64,000 nucleotides of DNA, taken from assembly GCA_044226395.1 (NCBI GenBank), contig JBGAHD010000006.1, positions 1-64,000 of the forward strand, written 5' to 3'. The first letter of the stretch is position 1. Each line of letters starts with the position of its first letter. Under the pieces are notes generated by a model. The model was not told the origin of the DNA, searched no databases, and saw nothing but the letters and a program-made list of their open reading frames with translations. Of this stretch, positions 24,797-33,149 are shown one piece after another. The translations under genes were made by a program, and so were the position numbers. Origin of the DNA: JBGAHD01 sp044226395. GTDB taxonomy: Bacteria; Pseudomonadota; Gammaproteobacteria; Xanthomonadales; Ahniellaceae.

Positions 24797-25714
24797 ATGG
24801 GATTGACGATGCTCTTGCTCAGCCTGATGGCGTCAGCGGCGGAGCCGCCAATCTGCTTGCACTACGGTCCCGTCACGCTCGTCGGCACCGTGAAAGTGAC
24901 GCTAGCATCCGAGTCGACGAATGGCGCGAGCGTGGCGCCAAGGGGTGTGTTCTTGGTCGAGCTATCCGAACCCAGGTGCGTTACCAGCGAGGGCGCAACC
25001 TCCAAGCACGATGTGGCGATCGATCGCCTGACCACGGTGCGACTCGATGCATTGACGCCGGGCATCGAGGATCGACTGCGGCACAGGGTGGGCAGCATAG
25101 TCCGCTGCAAAGGTGAACTCGCCGGCGATTGGCGCGAGCGCCCGCAGACGTCCACCACCTTGAGCGTGCGCCGCTGCAAGGACGATCGCGCGGAACCCTT
25201 GAGTGATCGAGCCGAAAGGGCCATGCGCGACAGCGTATTGCGCGATGCTCGCGCCGCTTTGCGCAAGTCGTCCTGGGTTACCTTGATCTCGCTCGATCTC
25301 CACTTCGAGTACGAGCACTTCAGCGTCTCGCGAGAGAGCTGCGACAAAGGCAGTTTCTGCTTCTACGAGAAACCGGTACTGGGCTCCTACCACGCTCAAA
25401 CGAAGACCGATCTCGAAGTCATCAAACGCGTCTTCGACAGTTGGTTGGCCGCGCCCGAACCAGAAGCATTACCCATGTGCTATGCCCCGAGGCATGGCAT
25501 CCGCTTCGAAACCGACGGCCACGTCTACGACGCCGAACTGTGTTTCGAATGCGGCTACGGCTATCTGTACAAAGACTTCGACGAGGAGCCGATTGCCACG
25601 ATCTACGCGGACGAGCCCTCGAACGCCTGGAATGATTTGCTGACCGACAAAGGCGTGCCCCTCTCCAAGGCAGCGAGACGAGGCGACCGAAGTCCCAGTA
25701 CCGCGAAACCCTGA
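24797..25714 (+). CDS. Secreted hypothetical protein with a DUF4431-like N-terminus
   Basis: The protein has 305 residues. A short signal peptide (LLLSLMASAA) is followed by CLHYGPVTLVGTVKVTL and VELSEPRCV, which resembles the DUF4431 beta domain. The C-terminal part has cysteine pairs (SCDKGSFCF, ELCFECGYGY) and ends in a charged tail. Base composition is less GC-rich than its neighbours and the GCGCGC runs common elsewhere are rare. The gene stands next to the repeat-rich intergenic block. It may be an acquired gene. The DUF4431 match is from memory of the pattern and is not certain. Confidence 0.72.
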   Translation: MGLTMLLLSLMASAAEPPICLHYGPVTLVGTVKVTLASESTNGASVAPRGVFLVELSEPRCVTSEGATSKHDVAIDRLTTVRLDALTPGIEDRLRHRVGSIVRCKGELAGDWRERPQTSTTLSVRRCKDDRAEPLSDRAERAMRDSVLRDARAALRKSSWVTLISLDLHFEYEHFSVSRESCDKGSFCFYEKPVLGSYHAQTKTDLEVIKRVFDSWLAAPEPEALPMCYAPRHGIRFETDGHVYDAELCFECGYGYLYKDFDEEPIATIYADEPSNAWNDLLTDKGVPLSKAARRGDRSPSTAKP

Positions 25715-25849
25715 GTCTGGCGGACCGACGTCGCGTCCCGGCGTCGCAACATTAGTCTCGCCAACCGCGCACTCCTAGCACGTCACGCTTGCGCCGAACG
25801 AAGGCTTCCCGCTTTTGATGCCGCCTCTTGTGCCTCGCGTCTCCCCACG

Positions 25850-25910
25850 CCTTTTGCTTTTGCTTTTGCTTTTTTCTTTTTCTTTTTCTTTTCGCTCTCC
25901 CCCCCACCCC
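25850..25910. repeat. Pyrimidine-rich microsatellite
   Basis: The plus strand holds three CTTTTG units, then CTTTTT/TTTTTC units, and ends in a C7 run. The tract is almost pure pyrimidine over about 60 bases. It opens the 588-base gap between the secreted protein gene and hutC. I recall GCTTTTGCTTTTG-type tracts in intergenic regions of Xanthomonadales genomes, but cannot check this here. Confidence 0.85.
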
Positions 25911-25926
25911 AAAGTGACGCTTCGAC

Positions 25927-26043
25927 GGCTCGGGGTGACGGTCCCCTTGTCGGTGGCAAGCGCACAAGGACGTGCGCCGCGAGGGTTCAGCACAGGGATG
26001 TGCTGAATCCCTCGCCCACCGACAAGGGGCGGCACCCCGAGCC
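25927..26043. repeat. Nested inverted repeat able to form a three-way junction
   Basis: The outer arms pair GGCTCGGGGTG (25927-25937) with 26033-26043 and CCCCTTGTCGGTGG (25943-25956) with 26016-26029, 25 bp in all with a small internal loop. Inside are two hairpins: GCGCAC/GTGCGC (25960-25977) and a 14-bp stem with one bulged T (25981-26013, loop GGGA). No open frame with protein character covers it. It could be a miniature mobile element, a structured RNA or a strong bidirectional transcription barrier. Confidence 0.85.
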
Positions 26044-26090
26044 AAGCGAAGCCGTCACGACCTCCCGCCCTACAACCTCCCACGGGCTCC

Positions 26091-26214
26091 TCACCGCCAG
26101 GTGAGGACCCGCTCTTCAACGCATCTCACCGCCAGGTGAGGACCCGCTCTTCAACCCATCTCACCGTCAGGTGAGGACCCACCCCTCAACCGCTCTAACC
26201 GTCAGGTGGGGAAC
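26091..26214. repeat. 35-bp tandem repeat, four copies
   Basis: Copies begin at 26091, 26126, 26161 and 26196, exactly 35 bases apart. The unit has TCACCGYCAGGTGAGGACCC followed by a more variable C-rich part. Each of the first three copies contains TCACC-4-GGTGA, a small hairpin; the fourth is degenerate. A further copy of the core is at bases 1-19 of the window, so the unit is dispersed. The array ends about 50 bases before the hutC operator. Confidence 0.92.
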
Positions 26215-26262
26215 CCCATTACCGCTGGCGCGCGACGACCCCAAGCGCCAGCTGTCTGGACA

Positions 26263-26272
26263 TGTATATACA
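26263..26272. promoter_or_regulatory. Probable HutC operator
   Basis: TGTATATACA is a perfect 10-bp palindrome 36 bases before the hutC start. AT-rich DNA of this kind is rare in this window. It agrees with the core TGTATATACA/TGTATNNACA sites known for HutC-type GntR repressors of histidine utilisation. Binding here would give autorepression and control of the whole hutCUHGI operon. Confidence 0.75.
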
Positions 26273-26308
26273 ACCATGCGAGCATGCCTCCCTCGACCGG
26301 GAATGGCC

Positions 26309-27040
26309 ATGTCGCAAGCGCATCCGCAGCCCGAGTACCTGAAGCTGAAGCGCCACATCCTCGGCCGCATCGCCGCCGGCGAGTGGGCGCCGCACGATCG
26401 CATTCCCAGCGAAGGCGAACTCACGCGCGAATTCGGCCTGTCCCGCATGACCGTCAATCGCGCCCTGCGCGAACTCGCCGCCTCCGGCGCCATCACGCGC
26501 GTGCAGGGCGTGGGTTCCTTCGTCGCTGGCGCCAAGGCCGAATCGACGGTGGTCGAAGTGCGCGGCATTCGCGATGAAATTGAAAGTCGCGGCCAAGCCC
26601 ATCGCGCGCGCGTGCTGAGCCTGCGCAAGACCACGGCCGACACGGAACTGGCCGAAGCCTTCGGCATTCGCCGTGGCGCGTCCCTGTACTACTCGCGTCT
26701 GCTGCATTGGGCCGATGACGTGATCGTGCAGCTCGAAGAGCGCCACGTGCTGCCCGCCGCCGCGCCGGACTATCTCGCGCAGGATTTCACGCGTACCACG
26801 CCGCATCATTACCTCTCGCGCGAGGCACCGCTCGAGCAAGCCGAGCACGTGATCGAAGCGGCCCTGGCCGATGCCGAGATCGCGCGTCGCCTCGCGCTCG
26901 ATCTGCCCGCGGCGCTGCTGATCCTGCGTCGTCGCACTTGGTCGCACGGCCGCGTCGTCAGCGTGGCCAAGCTCATTCATCCCGCTCAGCATTTTCGCTT
27001 GAGCGGCCAGTTTTCCTTCGCGCAACCGCGCCCGATCTAG
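26309..27040 (+). CDS. hutC: HutC, GntR-family repressor of histidine utilisation
   Basis: This is a 243-residue regulator. The N-terminal GntR winged helix has WAPHDRIPSEGELTREFGLS and MTVNRALRELAASG. The C-terminal UTRA ligand domain (about 95-240) has FGIRRGASLYYSRLLH and HYLSREAPLEQAEHVIEAAL, in short blocks. In the family, urocanate is the inducer. The ATG at 26309 has GGGA 7 bases upstream; an ATG two codons earlier is equally possible. It is the first gene of the hut operon, 10 bases before hutU, and has its own operator upstream. Confidence 0.93.
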   Translation: MSQAHPQPEYLKLKRHILGRIAAGEWAPHDRIPSEGELTREFGLSRMTVNRALRELAASGAITRVQGVGSFVAGAKAESTVVEVRGIRDEIESRGQAHRARVLSLRKTTADTELAEAFGIRRGASLYYSRLLHWADDVIVQLEERHVLPAAAPDYLAQDFTRTTPHHYLSREAPLEQAEHVIEAALADAEIARRLALDLPAALLILRRRTWSHGRVVSVAKLIHPAQHFRLSGQFSFAQPRPI

Positions 27041-27050
27041 AGGAACGATC

Positions 27051-28727
27051 ATGACCACGTCCGGCCCGCGCCCCGTGCGCGCCCCGCGAGGCTCGCAATT
27101 GCACTGCAAGAACTGGTTGATCGAAGCGGCCTACCGCATGATTCAGAACAACCTCGATCCGGACGTGGCCGAGCGCCCCGAGGATCTGGTCGTGTACGGC
27201 GGCATCGGCAAGGCCGCGCGCAATTGGGAGAGTTTCGACGCCATCCTCGCGGCCCTGCGTCGCCTCGATCCCGATCAGACGCTGCTGGTGCAATCGGGCA
27301 AGCCCGTGGCGGTGTTCAAGACGCACGCGGACGCGCCGCGCGTGTTGCTGGCCAATTCCAACCTCGTGCCCAAGTGGGCGACGTGGGAACACTTCAACGA
27401 GCTCGATCGCAAGGGCCTGATGATGTATGGCCAGATGACGGCGGGTTCGTGGATCTACATCGGCTCGCAAGGCATCGTGCAGGGCACGCACGAAACCTTC
27501 GTCGAACTCGGCCGTCAGCACTATCACGGCGACTGGTCCAACAAGTGGATTCTCACCGCGGGCCTGGGCGGCATGGGCGGCGCGCAGCCGCTGGCCGCGG
27601 TGCTGGCGGGCGCGCACTGCGTGGTGATCGAATGCCAGGAGTCGCGCATCGATTTTCGTCTGCGCACGCGCTATGTCGATCACAAGGCGCGCAGCATCGA
27701 AGAAGCGATGAACTTGCTCAAGAACGCCACGCGCCCGATTTCGATCGGATTGCTTGGCAATGCCGCGGACCTGCTGCCGCGCTTCGTCGAACTCGCGCGC
27801 AACGGCGGCCCGCGTCCCGACGCGGTGACCGATCAGACCTCCGCGCATGATCTGATCAATGGCTATCTGCCGCTGGGCTGGACGGTCGAGCAATGGGCCG
27901 CCGCGCGCCAAGGCAGCGAGGCCGATCGCAAGCGCCTGCGCGATGAAGCGCAGCGCTCCTGCGCGGTGCACGTGCGCGCCATGCTCGATTTTCATCGCAT
28001 GGGCGTGCCGACGATCGACTATGGCAACAACATTCGCCAGGTCGCGCTCGATGAAGGCGTCAAGGATGCGTTCGCGTTTCCGGGCTTCGTGCCGGCGTGC
28101 ATCCGTCCGCTGTTTTGCGAAGGCAAGGGGCCGTTCCGCTGGGTGGCCTTGTCGGGCGATCCGGAAGACATCTATCGCACCGACGCCAAGGTCAAGGAGC
28201 TGTTTCCCGACAACAAGCCACTGCATCGCTGGCTCGATCAGGCGCGTGAGCGTATTGCTTTCCAGGGCTTGCCGGCGCGCATCTGCTGGCTGGGCCTGGG
28301 CGATCGTCATCGCGCCGCGCTGGCGTTCAACGAGATGGTGCGCGCGGGTGAGCTGAAAGCGCCGATCGTGATCGGTCGCGATCATCTGGATTGCGGTTCG
28401 GTGGCGAGCCCCAATCGCGAGACCGAAGCGATGCGCGACGGCTCCGACGCGGTCAGCGACTGGCCGCTGCTCAATGCGTTGAGCGCCACGGCCGGTGGCG
28501 CGACGTGGGTGAGCTTCCATCACGGCGGCGGCGTCGGCATGGGTTACTCGCAGCATTCGGGCGTGGTGATCGTGTGCGATGGCACGGCCGAGGCCGACGC
28601 GCGACTGGCGCGCGTACTGTGGAACGACCCCGCGATCGGCGTGATCCGTCACGCCGACGCCGGCTATGAACTGGCGCTCGAAACCGCGCGTCGTCATGGG
28701 CTGGACACGCCCGCCATCACCCTGTGA
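27051..28727 (+). CDS. hutU: Urocanate hydratase
   Basis: This cytosolic NAD-dependent enzyme turns urocanate into imidazolone-propionate. The 558-residue length is the family norm. Typical segments are MYGQMTAGSWIYIGSQGIVQ, in the first third, then TAGLGGMGGAQPLAAVLAGA (the NAD-binding Rossmann region), PTIDYGNNIRQVA, and the C-terminal HHGGGVGMGYSQHSG. AGAGGAACG precedes the ATG. Its stop overlaps the GTG of hutH. The hut order here is C-U-H-G-I. Confidence 0.96.
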   Translation: MTTSGPRPVRAPRGSQLHCKNWLIEAAYRMIQNNLDPDVAERPEDLVVYGGIGKAARNWESFDAILAALRRLDPDQTLLVQSGKPVAVFKTHADAPRVLLANSNLVPKWATWEHFNELDRKGLMMYGQMTAGSWIYIGSQGIVQGTHETFVELGRQHYHGDWSNKWILTAGLGGMGGAQPLAAVLAGAHCVVIECQESRIDFRLRTRYVDHKARSIEEAMNLLKNATRPISIGLLGNAADLLPRFVELARNGGPRPDAVTDQTSAHDLINGYLPLGWTVEQWAAARQGSEADRKRLRDEAQRSCAVHVRAMLDFHRMGVPTIDYGNNIRQVALDEGVKDAFAFPGFVPACIRPLFCEGKGPFRWVALSGDPEDIYRTDAKVKELFPDNKPLHRWLDQARERIAFQGLPARICWLGLGDRHRAALAFNEMVRAGELKAPIVIGRDHLDCGSVASPNRETEAMRDGSDAVSDWPLLNALSATAGGATWVSFHHGGGVGMGYSQHSGVVIVCDGTAEADARLARVLWNDPAIGVIRHADAGYELALETARRHGLDTPAITL

Positions 28728-30268
28728 GCACGCCCATGCGCATGATCAAGCCCGGACACCTTTCTCTGGCGCAGTTGCGCGCGCTGGCTGGCCCCTTTGA
28801 ACCGATCGCCCTCGATCCCGAGTGTCACGCCGGCATCGAAGCCAGCGCGGCCACGGTGCAGCAGATCGTGGCGCGCGGCGCGCCGGCGTACGGCATCAAC
28901 ACGGGCTTCGGCAAGCTCGCGCGCGTGCAGGTGCCCGAGCATCAGCTCGCGCTGTTGCAGGCCAATCTGGTGCGCTCGCATGCTGTGGGCGTGGGCGAGT
29001 TGCTGAGCGACGAAGCCGTGCGTCTGATCCTGGCGTTGAAGATCGCTTCGCTGGCGCGCGGCTATTCCGGCGTGCGTCCGCACGTGATCGACACCGCGAT
29101 CGCGATGTACAACGCGCAGATCTGGCCGTGCATTCCCGCGCAGGGATCGGTCGGCGCTTCGGGCGATCTCGCGCCGCTGGCGCATCTGACCTTGCCGCTG
29201 ATGGGCGAAGGTGAAGTGCGCGTCGACGGTCGCGTGATGCCGGCGCGTCAGGCGCTCGATGCCGCGGGCATCGCGCCGATTACTTTAGCGGCGAAGGAAG
29301 GCTTGGCCTTGCTCAATGGCACGCAGGTGTCGACGGGCATCGCGCTGATCGGTCTGTTCCGCGCCGAGCAGGCGTTCGCCGCGGCGGTGGTGGCGGGCGC
29401 GTTGAGCGTGGACGCGGCCAAGGGCTCGGATGCGCCGTTCGACGATCGCATTCACGCGGTGCGTGGTCACGCGGGTCAAAGTGATGTCGCACGGCTGTAT
29501 CGTCGACTGCTCGATGGCAGTGCGATTCGCGCCTCGCATCGCGAAGGCGACGATCGCGTGCAGGATCCGTATTCGCTGCGCTGCCAGCCACAGGTCATGG
29601 GCGCGTGTCTCGAGGTGATTCGCAATGCCGCGCGCACGCTGGTCGTCGAAGCGAATGCGGTGTCGGACAATCCGTTGGTGTTCGCCGATTCCGGTGAAGT
29701 GCTGTCGGGCGGCAACTTCCACGCCGAGCCCGTGGCCTTCGCGGCCGACACGCTGGCGCTGGCCATCGCCGAAGTGGGCGCGTTGTCGGAACGTCGCATC
29801 GCGCTGTTGATCGATGCCAGCATCTCGGGGCTGCCACCGTTTCTGGTGAAGGAGCCGGGCCTCAACTCGGGCTTCATGATCGCGCACGTGACCGCGGCGG
29901 CGCTGGCGAGTGAGAACAAGACGCTCGCGCACCCGGCCAGCGTTGACTCCTTGCCGACCTCGGCCAATCAGGAGGACCATGTCTCCATGGCCACCTTCGC
30001 CGCTCGCAAGCTCGCCGACCTCGCGCTGAATGTGCGACACATCGTCGCGATCGAATTGCTGGCGGCCGCGCAGGGCATTGAGTTTCACCGCCCGCTGCGC
30101 AGTTCCGAAACGCTCGAGCACGTGTTCGACGCGATCCGCGCGCGCGTGGCCAACTACGCGCACGACCGCTACTTCGCGCCCGACATCCACGCCATCGAGC
30201 GCTTGGTCGAGTCCGATGCGTTGACCTTGCACGCGCGCGAAGTGCTGCCCTCCTGGACCCAGCCATGA
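28724..30268 (+). CDS. hutH: Histidine ammonia-lyase
   Basis: The enzyme removes ammonia from histidine to give urocanate. The MIO prosthetic group forms from Ala145-Ser146-Gly147 in GSVGASGDLAPLAH. Also typical are YGINTGFGKLA near the N-terminus, QDPYSLRCQPQVMG, and the C-terminal SANQEDHVSM. It has 514 residues if translation starts at GTG 28724, which overlaps the hutU stop; ATG 28736 is an alternative start four codons on. It overlaps hutG by ATGA. Assignment is firm. Confidence 0.96.
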   Translation: MSTPMRMIKPGHLSLAQLRALAGPFEPIALDPECHAGIEASAATVQQIVARGAPAYGINTGFGKLARVQVPEHQLALLQANLVRSHAVGVGELLSDEAVRLILALKIASLARGYSGVRPHVIDTAIAMYNAQIWPCIPAQGSVGASGDLAPLAHLTLPLMGEGEVRVDGRVMPARQALDAAGIAPITLAAKEGLALLNGTQVSTGIALIGLFRAEQAFAAAVVAGALSVDAAKGSDAPFDDRIHAVRGHAGQSDVARLYRRLLDGSAIRASHREGDDRVQDPYSLRCQPQVMGACLEVIRNAARTLVVEANAVSDNPLVFADSGEVLSGGNFHAEPVAFAADTLALAIAEVGALSERRIALLIDASISGLPPFLVKEPGLNSGFMIAHVTAAALASENKTLAHPASVDSLPTSANQEDHVSMATFAARKLADLALNVRHIVAIELLAAAQGIEFHRPLRSSETLEHVFDAIRARVANYAHDRYFAPDIHAIERLVESDALTLHAREVLPSWTQP

Positions 30269-31221
30269 ACGAAGCCTTCGACGCGATCTGGAGCGGCCGC
30301 GTCGACGCGCGCGATGGCGAGGGCGGTCTGCGCTGGCATCAACTGGCGCGACCGTGGACCGCCGACGCGGCAACCGGCGTGACCTTACTCGGCCTCGCCA
30401 GCGATGAAGGCGTGCGTCGCAATCAAGGCCGCGTTGGCGCCGCTGCCGGGCCGCGCGCGTTGCGTCGCACCTTGGCCAATCTGCCCGCGCCGACACGATT
30501 CGCGCTGCACGACGCGGGCGATGTCGCTTGTCTCGATGGCGATCTGGAAGCGGCGCAAGCGCAGTATGCCGAGATGGGCGCGGTGATTCTGCGCGCGGGT
30601 CATTTGCTGGTGGGCCTGGGTGGCGGCCATGAAATCGGCTGGGCGGGCTATCGCGCCTTCATCGACACGCCGCTCGCGCGCGCGCCGGGCGCGCGCTTGG
30701 GCATCTTGAATCTCGACGCTCATTTTGATTTGCGCGAGGACGAGCGCGCCACGTCCGGCACGCCCTTCCTGCAGGCGCTCGATCACGCCGAGTCGCACGG
30801 CATCGATCTGCGCTATCGCTGCCTGGGCATCAGCGAGACCGCGAACACGCGCGTGCTGTTCGAACGCGCCGCCGCGCGCGGCGTGAGCTGGCGACGCGAT
30901 GACGAGCTGACGCTCGCCACACTCGACGAGCGCGCGCGCGAACTCTCGGCGTGGCTGGCCGAGCTCGATCATCTGTACCTGACCATGTGCATGGACGTGT
31001 TGCCCGCCGCCGTGGCGCCGGGCGTCAGCGCGCCAGCGGCGCGCGGTGTCAATCTCGACGTGCTCGAGCCCTTGATCCGGCTCGTTGCCGCCAGCGGCAA
31101 GCTGCGACTGGCCGACGTGGCCGAGCTCGCGCCCAATCACGACATCGACCAGCGCACCGCGCGCACGGCCGCGCGCTTGATCTGGCTGATCGTGCGTCAT
31201 CACGCGCGGCACGCGGAGTAA
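30265..31221 (+). CDS. hutG: Formimidoylglutamase (arginase family)
   Basis: The enzyme hydrolyses N-formimidoyl-glutamate to glutamate and formamide with a dinuclear Mn site. The 318-residue protein has the ureohydrolase metal motifs GGGHEIGW, NLDAHFDLRE and CMDVLPAAVAPGVSAP. This last form is characteristic of HutG and differs from arginase proper. It overlaps hutH by four bases and lies three bases before hutI. This means the organism uses the hydrolase variant of the Hut pathway and not the deiminase variant with HutF. Confidence 0.92.
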   Translation: MNEAFDAIWSGRVDARDGEGGLRWHQLARPWTADAATGVTLLGLASDEGVRRNQGRVGAAAGPRALRRTLANLPAPTRFALHDAGDVACLDGDLEAAQAQYAEMGAVILRAGHLLVGLGGGHEIGWAGYRAFIDTPLARAPGARLGILNLDAHFDLREDERATSGTPFLQALDHAESHGIDLRYRCLGISETANTRVLFERAAARGVSWRRDDELTLATLDERARELSAWLAELDHLYLTMCMDVLPAAVAPGVSAPAARGVNLDVLEPLIRLVAASGKLRLADVAELAPNHDIDQRTARTAARLIWLIVRHHARHAE

Positions 31222-31224
31222 GGC

Positions 31225-32439
31225 GTGCGCGCCGACCTGCTGATTCGTCACGCGAACCTGGCCACGCTCGCCGAGGCGCAAGGCTTCGGTGAGTGCCTCG
31301 ACGGCGCGGTCGTGGTCGCGAAAGGGCGCATCGCCTGGATCGGCGCCGATCGCGATTTGCCCGCGACGATGCAAGCTGATCGCGAACTCGACGCGCAAGG
31401 CGCCTGGCTGACGCCCGCGCTGATCGATTGCCACACGCATTTGATCTGGGCCGGTAGCCGCACCAATGAATTCGAGCAGCGCCTGCACGGCGCGAGCTAT
31501 CAGGACATCGCGCGCGCCGGCGGCGGCATTGCGTCGAGCGTTCGCGCCACGCGCGCGGCGGACGAGGTCGAGCTCGTGCGCTTGGCCTTGCCCCGCGCGA
31601 AGGCCTTGCGCGCCGAAGGCGTGACCACGCTCGAGATCAAATCCGGCTATGGGTTGGAACGCGACACCGAGCTGCGCATGCTGCGCGCCGCGCGCGCGCT
31701 AGGTCAGATGCTCGATCTGCACATTAAGACCACGCTACTCGCCGCGCATGCGCTACCGCCCGAATACGCAGGCCGCGCCGATGATTACGTAACCTTGATC
31801 TGCGAGGACATTCTGCCGGCCGCGCACGCGGCGGGCCTCGTCGACGCGGTCGATGCGTTCTGCGAAGGCATTGGCTTCTCGCCCGCGCAGACGCGTCGCG
31901 TGTTCGAAGCCGCGCGCGCGCTGAGCCTGCCGGTGAAGTTGCATGCCGATCAATTGTCCGATCTCGGTGGCGCCGCGCTCGCGGCGGAGTTCGGCGGTCT
32001 GTCGGCGGATCATGTCGAATACACCTCGGACGCGTCGATCGCCGCGATGGCGCGCGCGGGCACCGTGGCGGTGTTGTTGCCCGGCGCGTTCTATTGCCTG
32101 CGCGAAACGCGCGTGCCGCCGATCGAGGGCTTTCGCGCGCACGGCGTGCCGATGGCCTTGTCGACCGATTGCAATCCGGGCACGAGCCCGTGCACCTCGC
32201 TGCTGCTAATGCTGCACATGGCCTGCACGTTCTTTCGACTGACGCCGGCCGAAGCGCTCGCGGGCGTGACGCGGCACGCCGCGCGCGCGTTGGGGCTGCA
32301 AGGCGAGTTGGGACAGCTTCGCGTGGGCTTTCAGGCGGATCTCGCGTTGTGGGCGATCGAGCATCCGCGCGATCTCGCGGCGTGTTTCGGGCGCAATCCC
32401 TTGCTGCGCGCGTGGCGCGAGGGGCGCGAGCGGGGTTGA
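31225..32439 (+). CDS. hutI: Imidazolonepropionase
   Basis: This amidohydrolase opens imidazolone-5-propionate to N-formimidoyl-glutamate. The 404-residue protein begins with GTG and has the metal motif DCHTHLIWAG, the substrate loop SRTNEFEQRLHGASYQDI, then KLHADQLSDLGGA, DHVEYTSD and the late Asp in STDCNPGTSP. It is the last gene of the hut operon and is followed by a hairpin before a convergent gene. The operon has no transporter gene in this window. Confidence 0.95.
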   Translation: MRADLLIRHANLATLAEAQGFGECLDGAVVVAKGRIAWIGADRDLPATMQADRELDAQGAWLTPALIDCHTHLIWAGSRTNEFEQRLHGASYQDIARAGGGIASSVRATRAADEVELVRLALPRAKALRAEGVTTLEIKSGYGLERDTELRMLRAARALGQMLDLHIKTTLLAAHALPPEYAGRADDYVTLICEDILPAAHAAGLVDAVDAFCEGIGFSPAQTRRVFEAARALSLPVKLHADQLSDLGGAALAAEFGGLSADHVEYTSDASIAAMARAGTVAVLLPGAFYCLRETRVPPIEGFRAHGVPMALSTDCNPGTSPCTSLLLMLHMACTFFRLTPAEALAGVTRHAARALGLQGELGQLRVGFQADLALWAIEHPRDLAACFGRNPLLRAWREGRERG

Positions 32440-32445
32440 TTCGCG

Positions 32446-32467
32446 CGCGATCGGCTTCTCGATCGCG
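32446..32467. terminator. Hairpin between hutI and a convergent gene
   Basis: CGCGATCG (32446-32453) pairs with CGATCGCG (32460-32467) around a 6-base loop. It lies 6 bases after the hutI stop and 13 bases before the convergent stop. There is no T-run on either side, so it is only a candidate for a shared terminator. Confidence 0.4.
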
Positions 32468-32480
32468 TCACGGCGTTCGC

Positions 32481-33035
32481 TCAGGCGCGCGCTGATCCAC
32501 GAAAGCGCAGCGCGATGATCACGGCGAACACCGCTTCGATCGCGGAACCGACCGCCGCGCCAGTGACGACGTTCGCGCGCAGACTCACCACCGCATACGC
32601 CGCCAGCGCCAGCGCGCCGCCGCACGCCCAGTAGGCGCGTTCGCCGAACATCGTGGCGAAGGTCAGATAGCGACCGCCGATGATCATCATCATCGCCGGG
32701 AAAAACCACGCCAGGCGCACGGTCGACACGACATAGGCCAGCGGCAGGCACAGGATCATCCAGAACGTGCTCGCCAGCGCGAGCGTGGCCAGCGCGTTGC
32801 CCGGCGTGTGACTCGCCGAACGGCCCATCACGCGCAAGACCGCGAGCGACAGCGGATGAATCAGCATGCCGCCGATGAACAAGGCCCACACCGCGTGGTT
32901 CGGCGACACGCGCCACGCCACCAACGCCGCGATCAGCCACACGAAAGCGGAAACCATCATGCCCGGCGCGCCACCGTAATAGGCCTGGCGCATGTCGTGC
33001 TGCGCCGCGTGCAAGCTCAAGGGACTGGCGGACAT
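32481..33035 (-). CDS. Multi-span membrane protein of unknown function
   Basis: From ATG 33035 the protein has 184 residues and about six hydrophobic segments (for example MVSAFVWLIAALVAW, ALATLALASTFWMILCLPLAYVV). Small charged loops carry HDMRQAYYGGAPG near the N-terminus. CGGAG lies a few bases upstream of the start. I know of similar small membrane proteins (DUF7010-like) but cannot confirm the match. It is convergent to hutI and shows no operon partner. Confidence 0.75.
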   Translation of the reverse strand: MSASPLSLHAAQHDMRQAYYGGAPGMMVSAFVWLIAALVAWRVSPNHAVWALFIGGMLIHPLSLAVLRVMGRSASHTPGNALATLALASTFWMILCLPLAYVVSTVRLAWFFPAMMMIIGGRYLTFATMFGERAYWACGGALALAAYAVVSLRANVVTGAAVGSAIEAVFAVIIALRFRGSARA

Positions 33036-33149
33036 GGAACGACTCCGGGACGAGGGTGGGTGGTCGTCAGTCTGCGCAATGCCGCGCGATTTCGAAAGCA
33101 ACTTGCGTCAAGCCGCGCGCATGACAAGCATCACGCGGGCGTAGAAGCC

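Noticed and set aside
26091..26214. CRISPR-like array at the 35-bp repeat
   Set aside because: The 35-bp period is one continuous repeat unit without unique spacers, and no cas gene is near.
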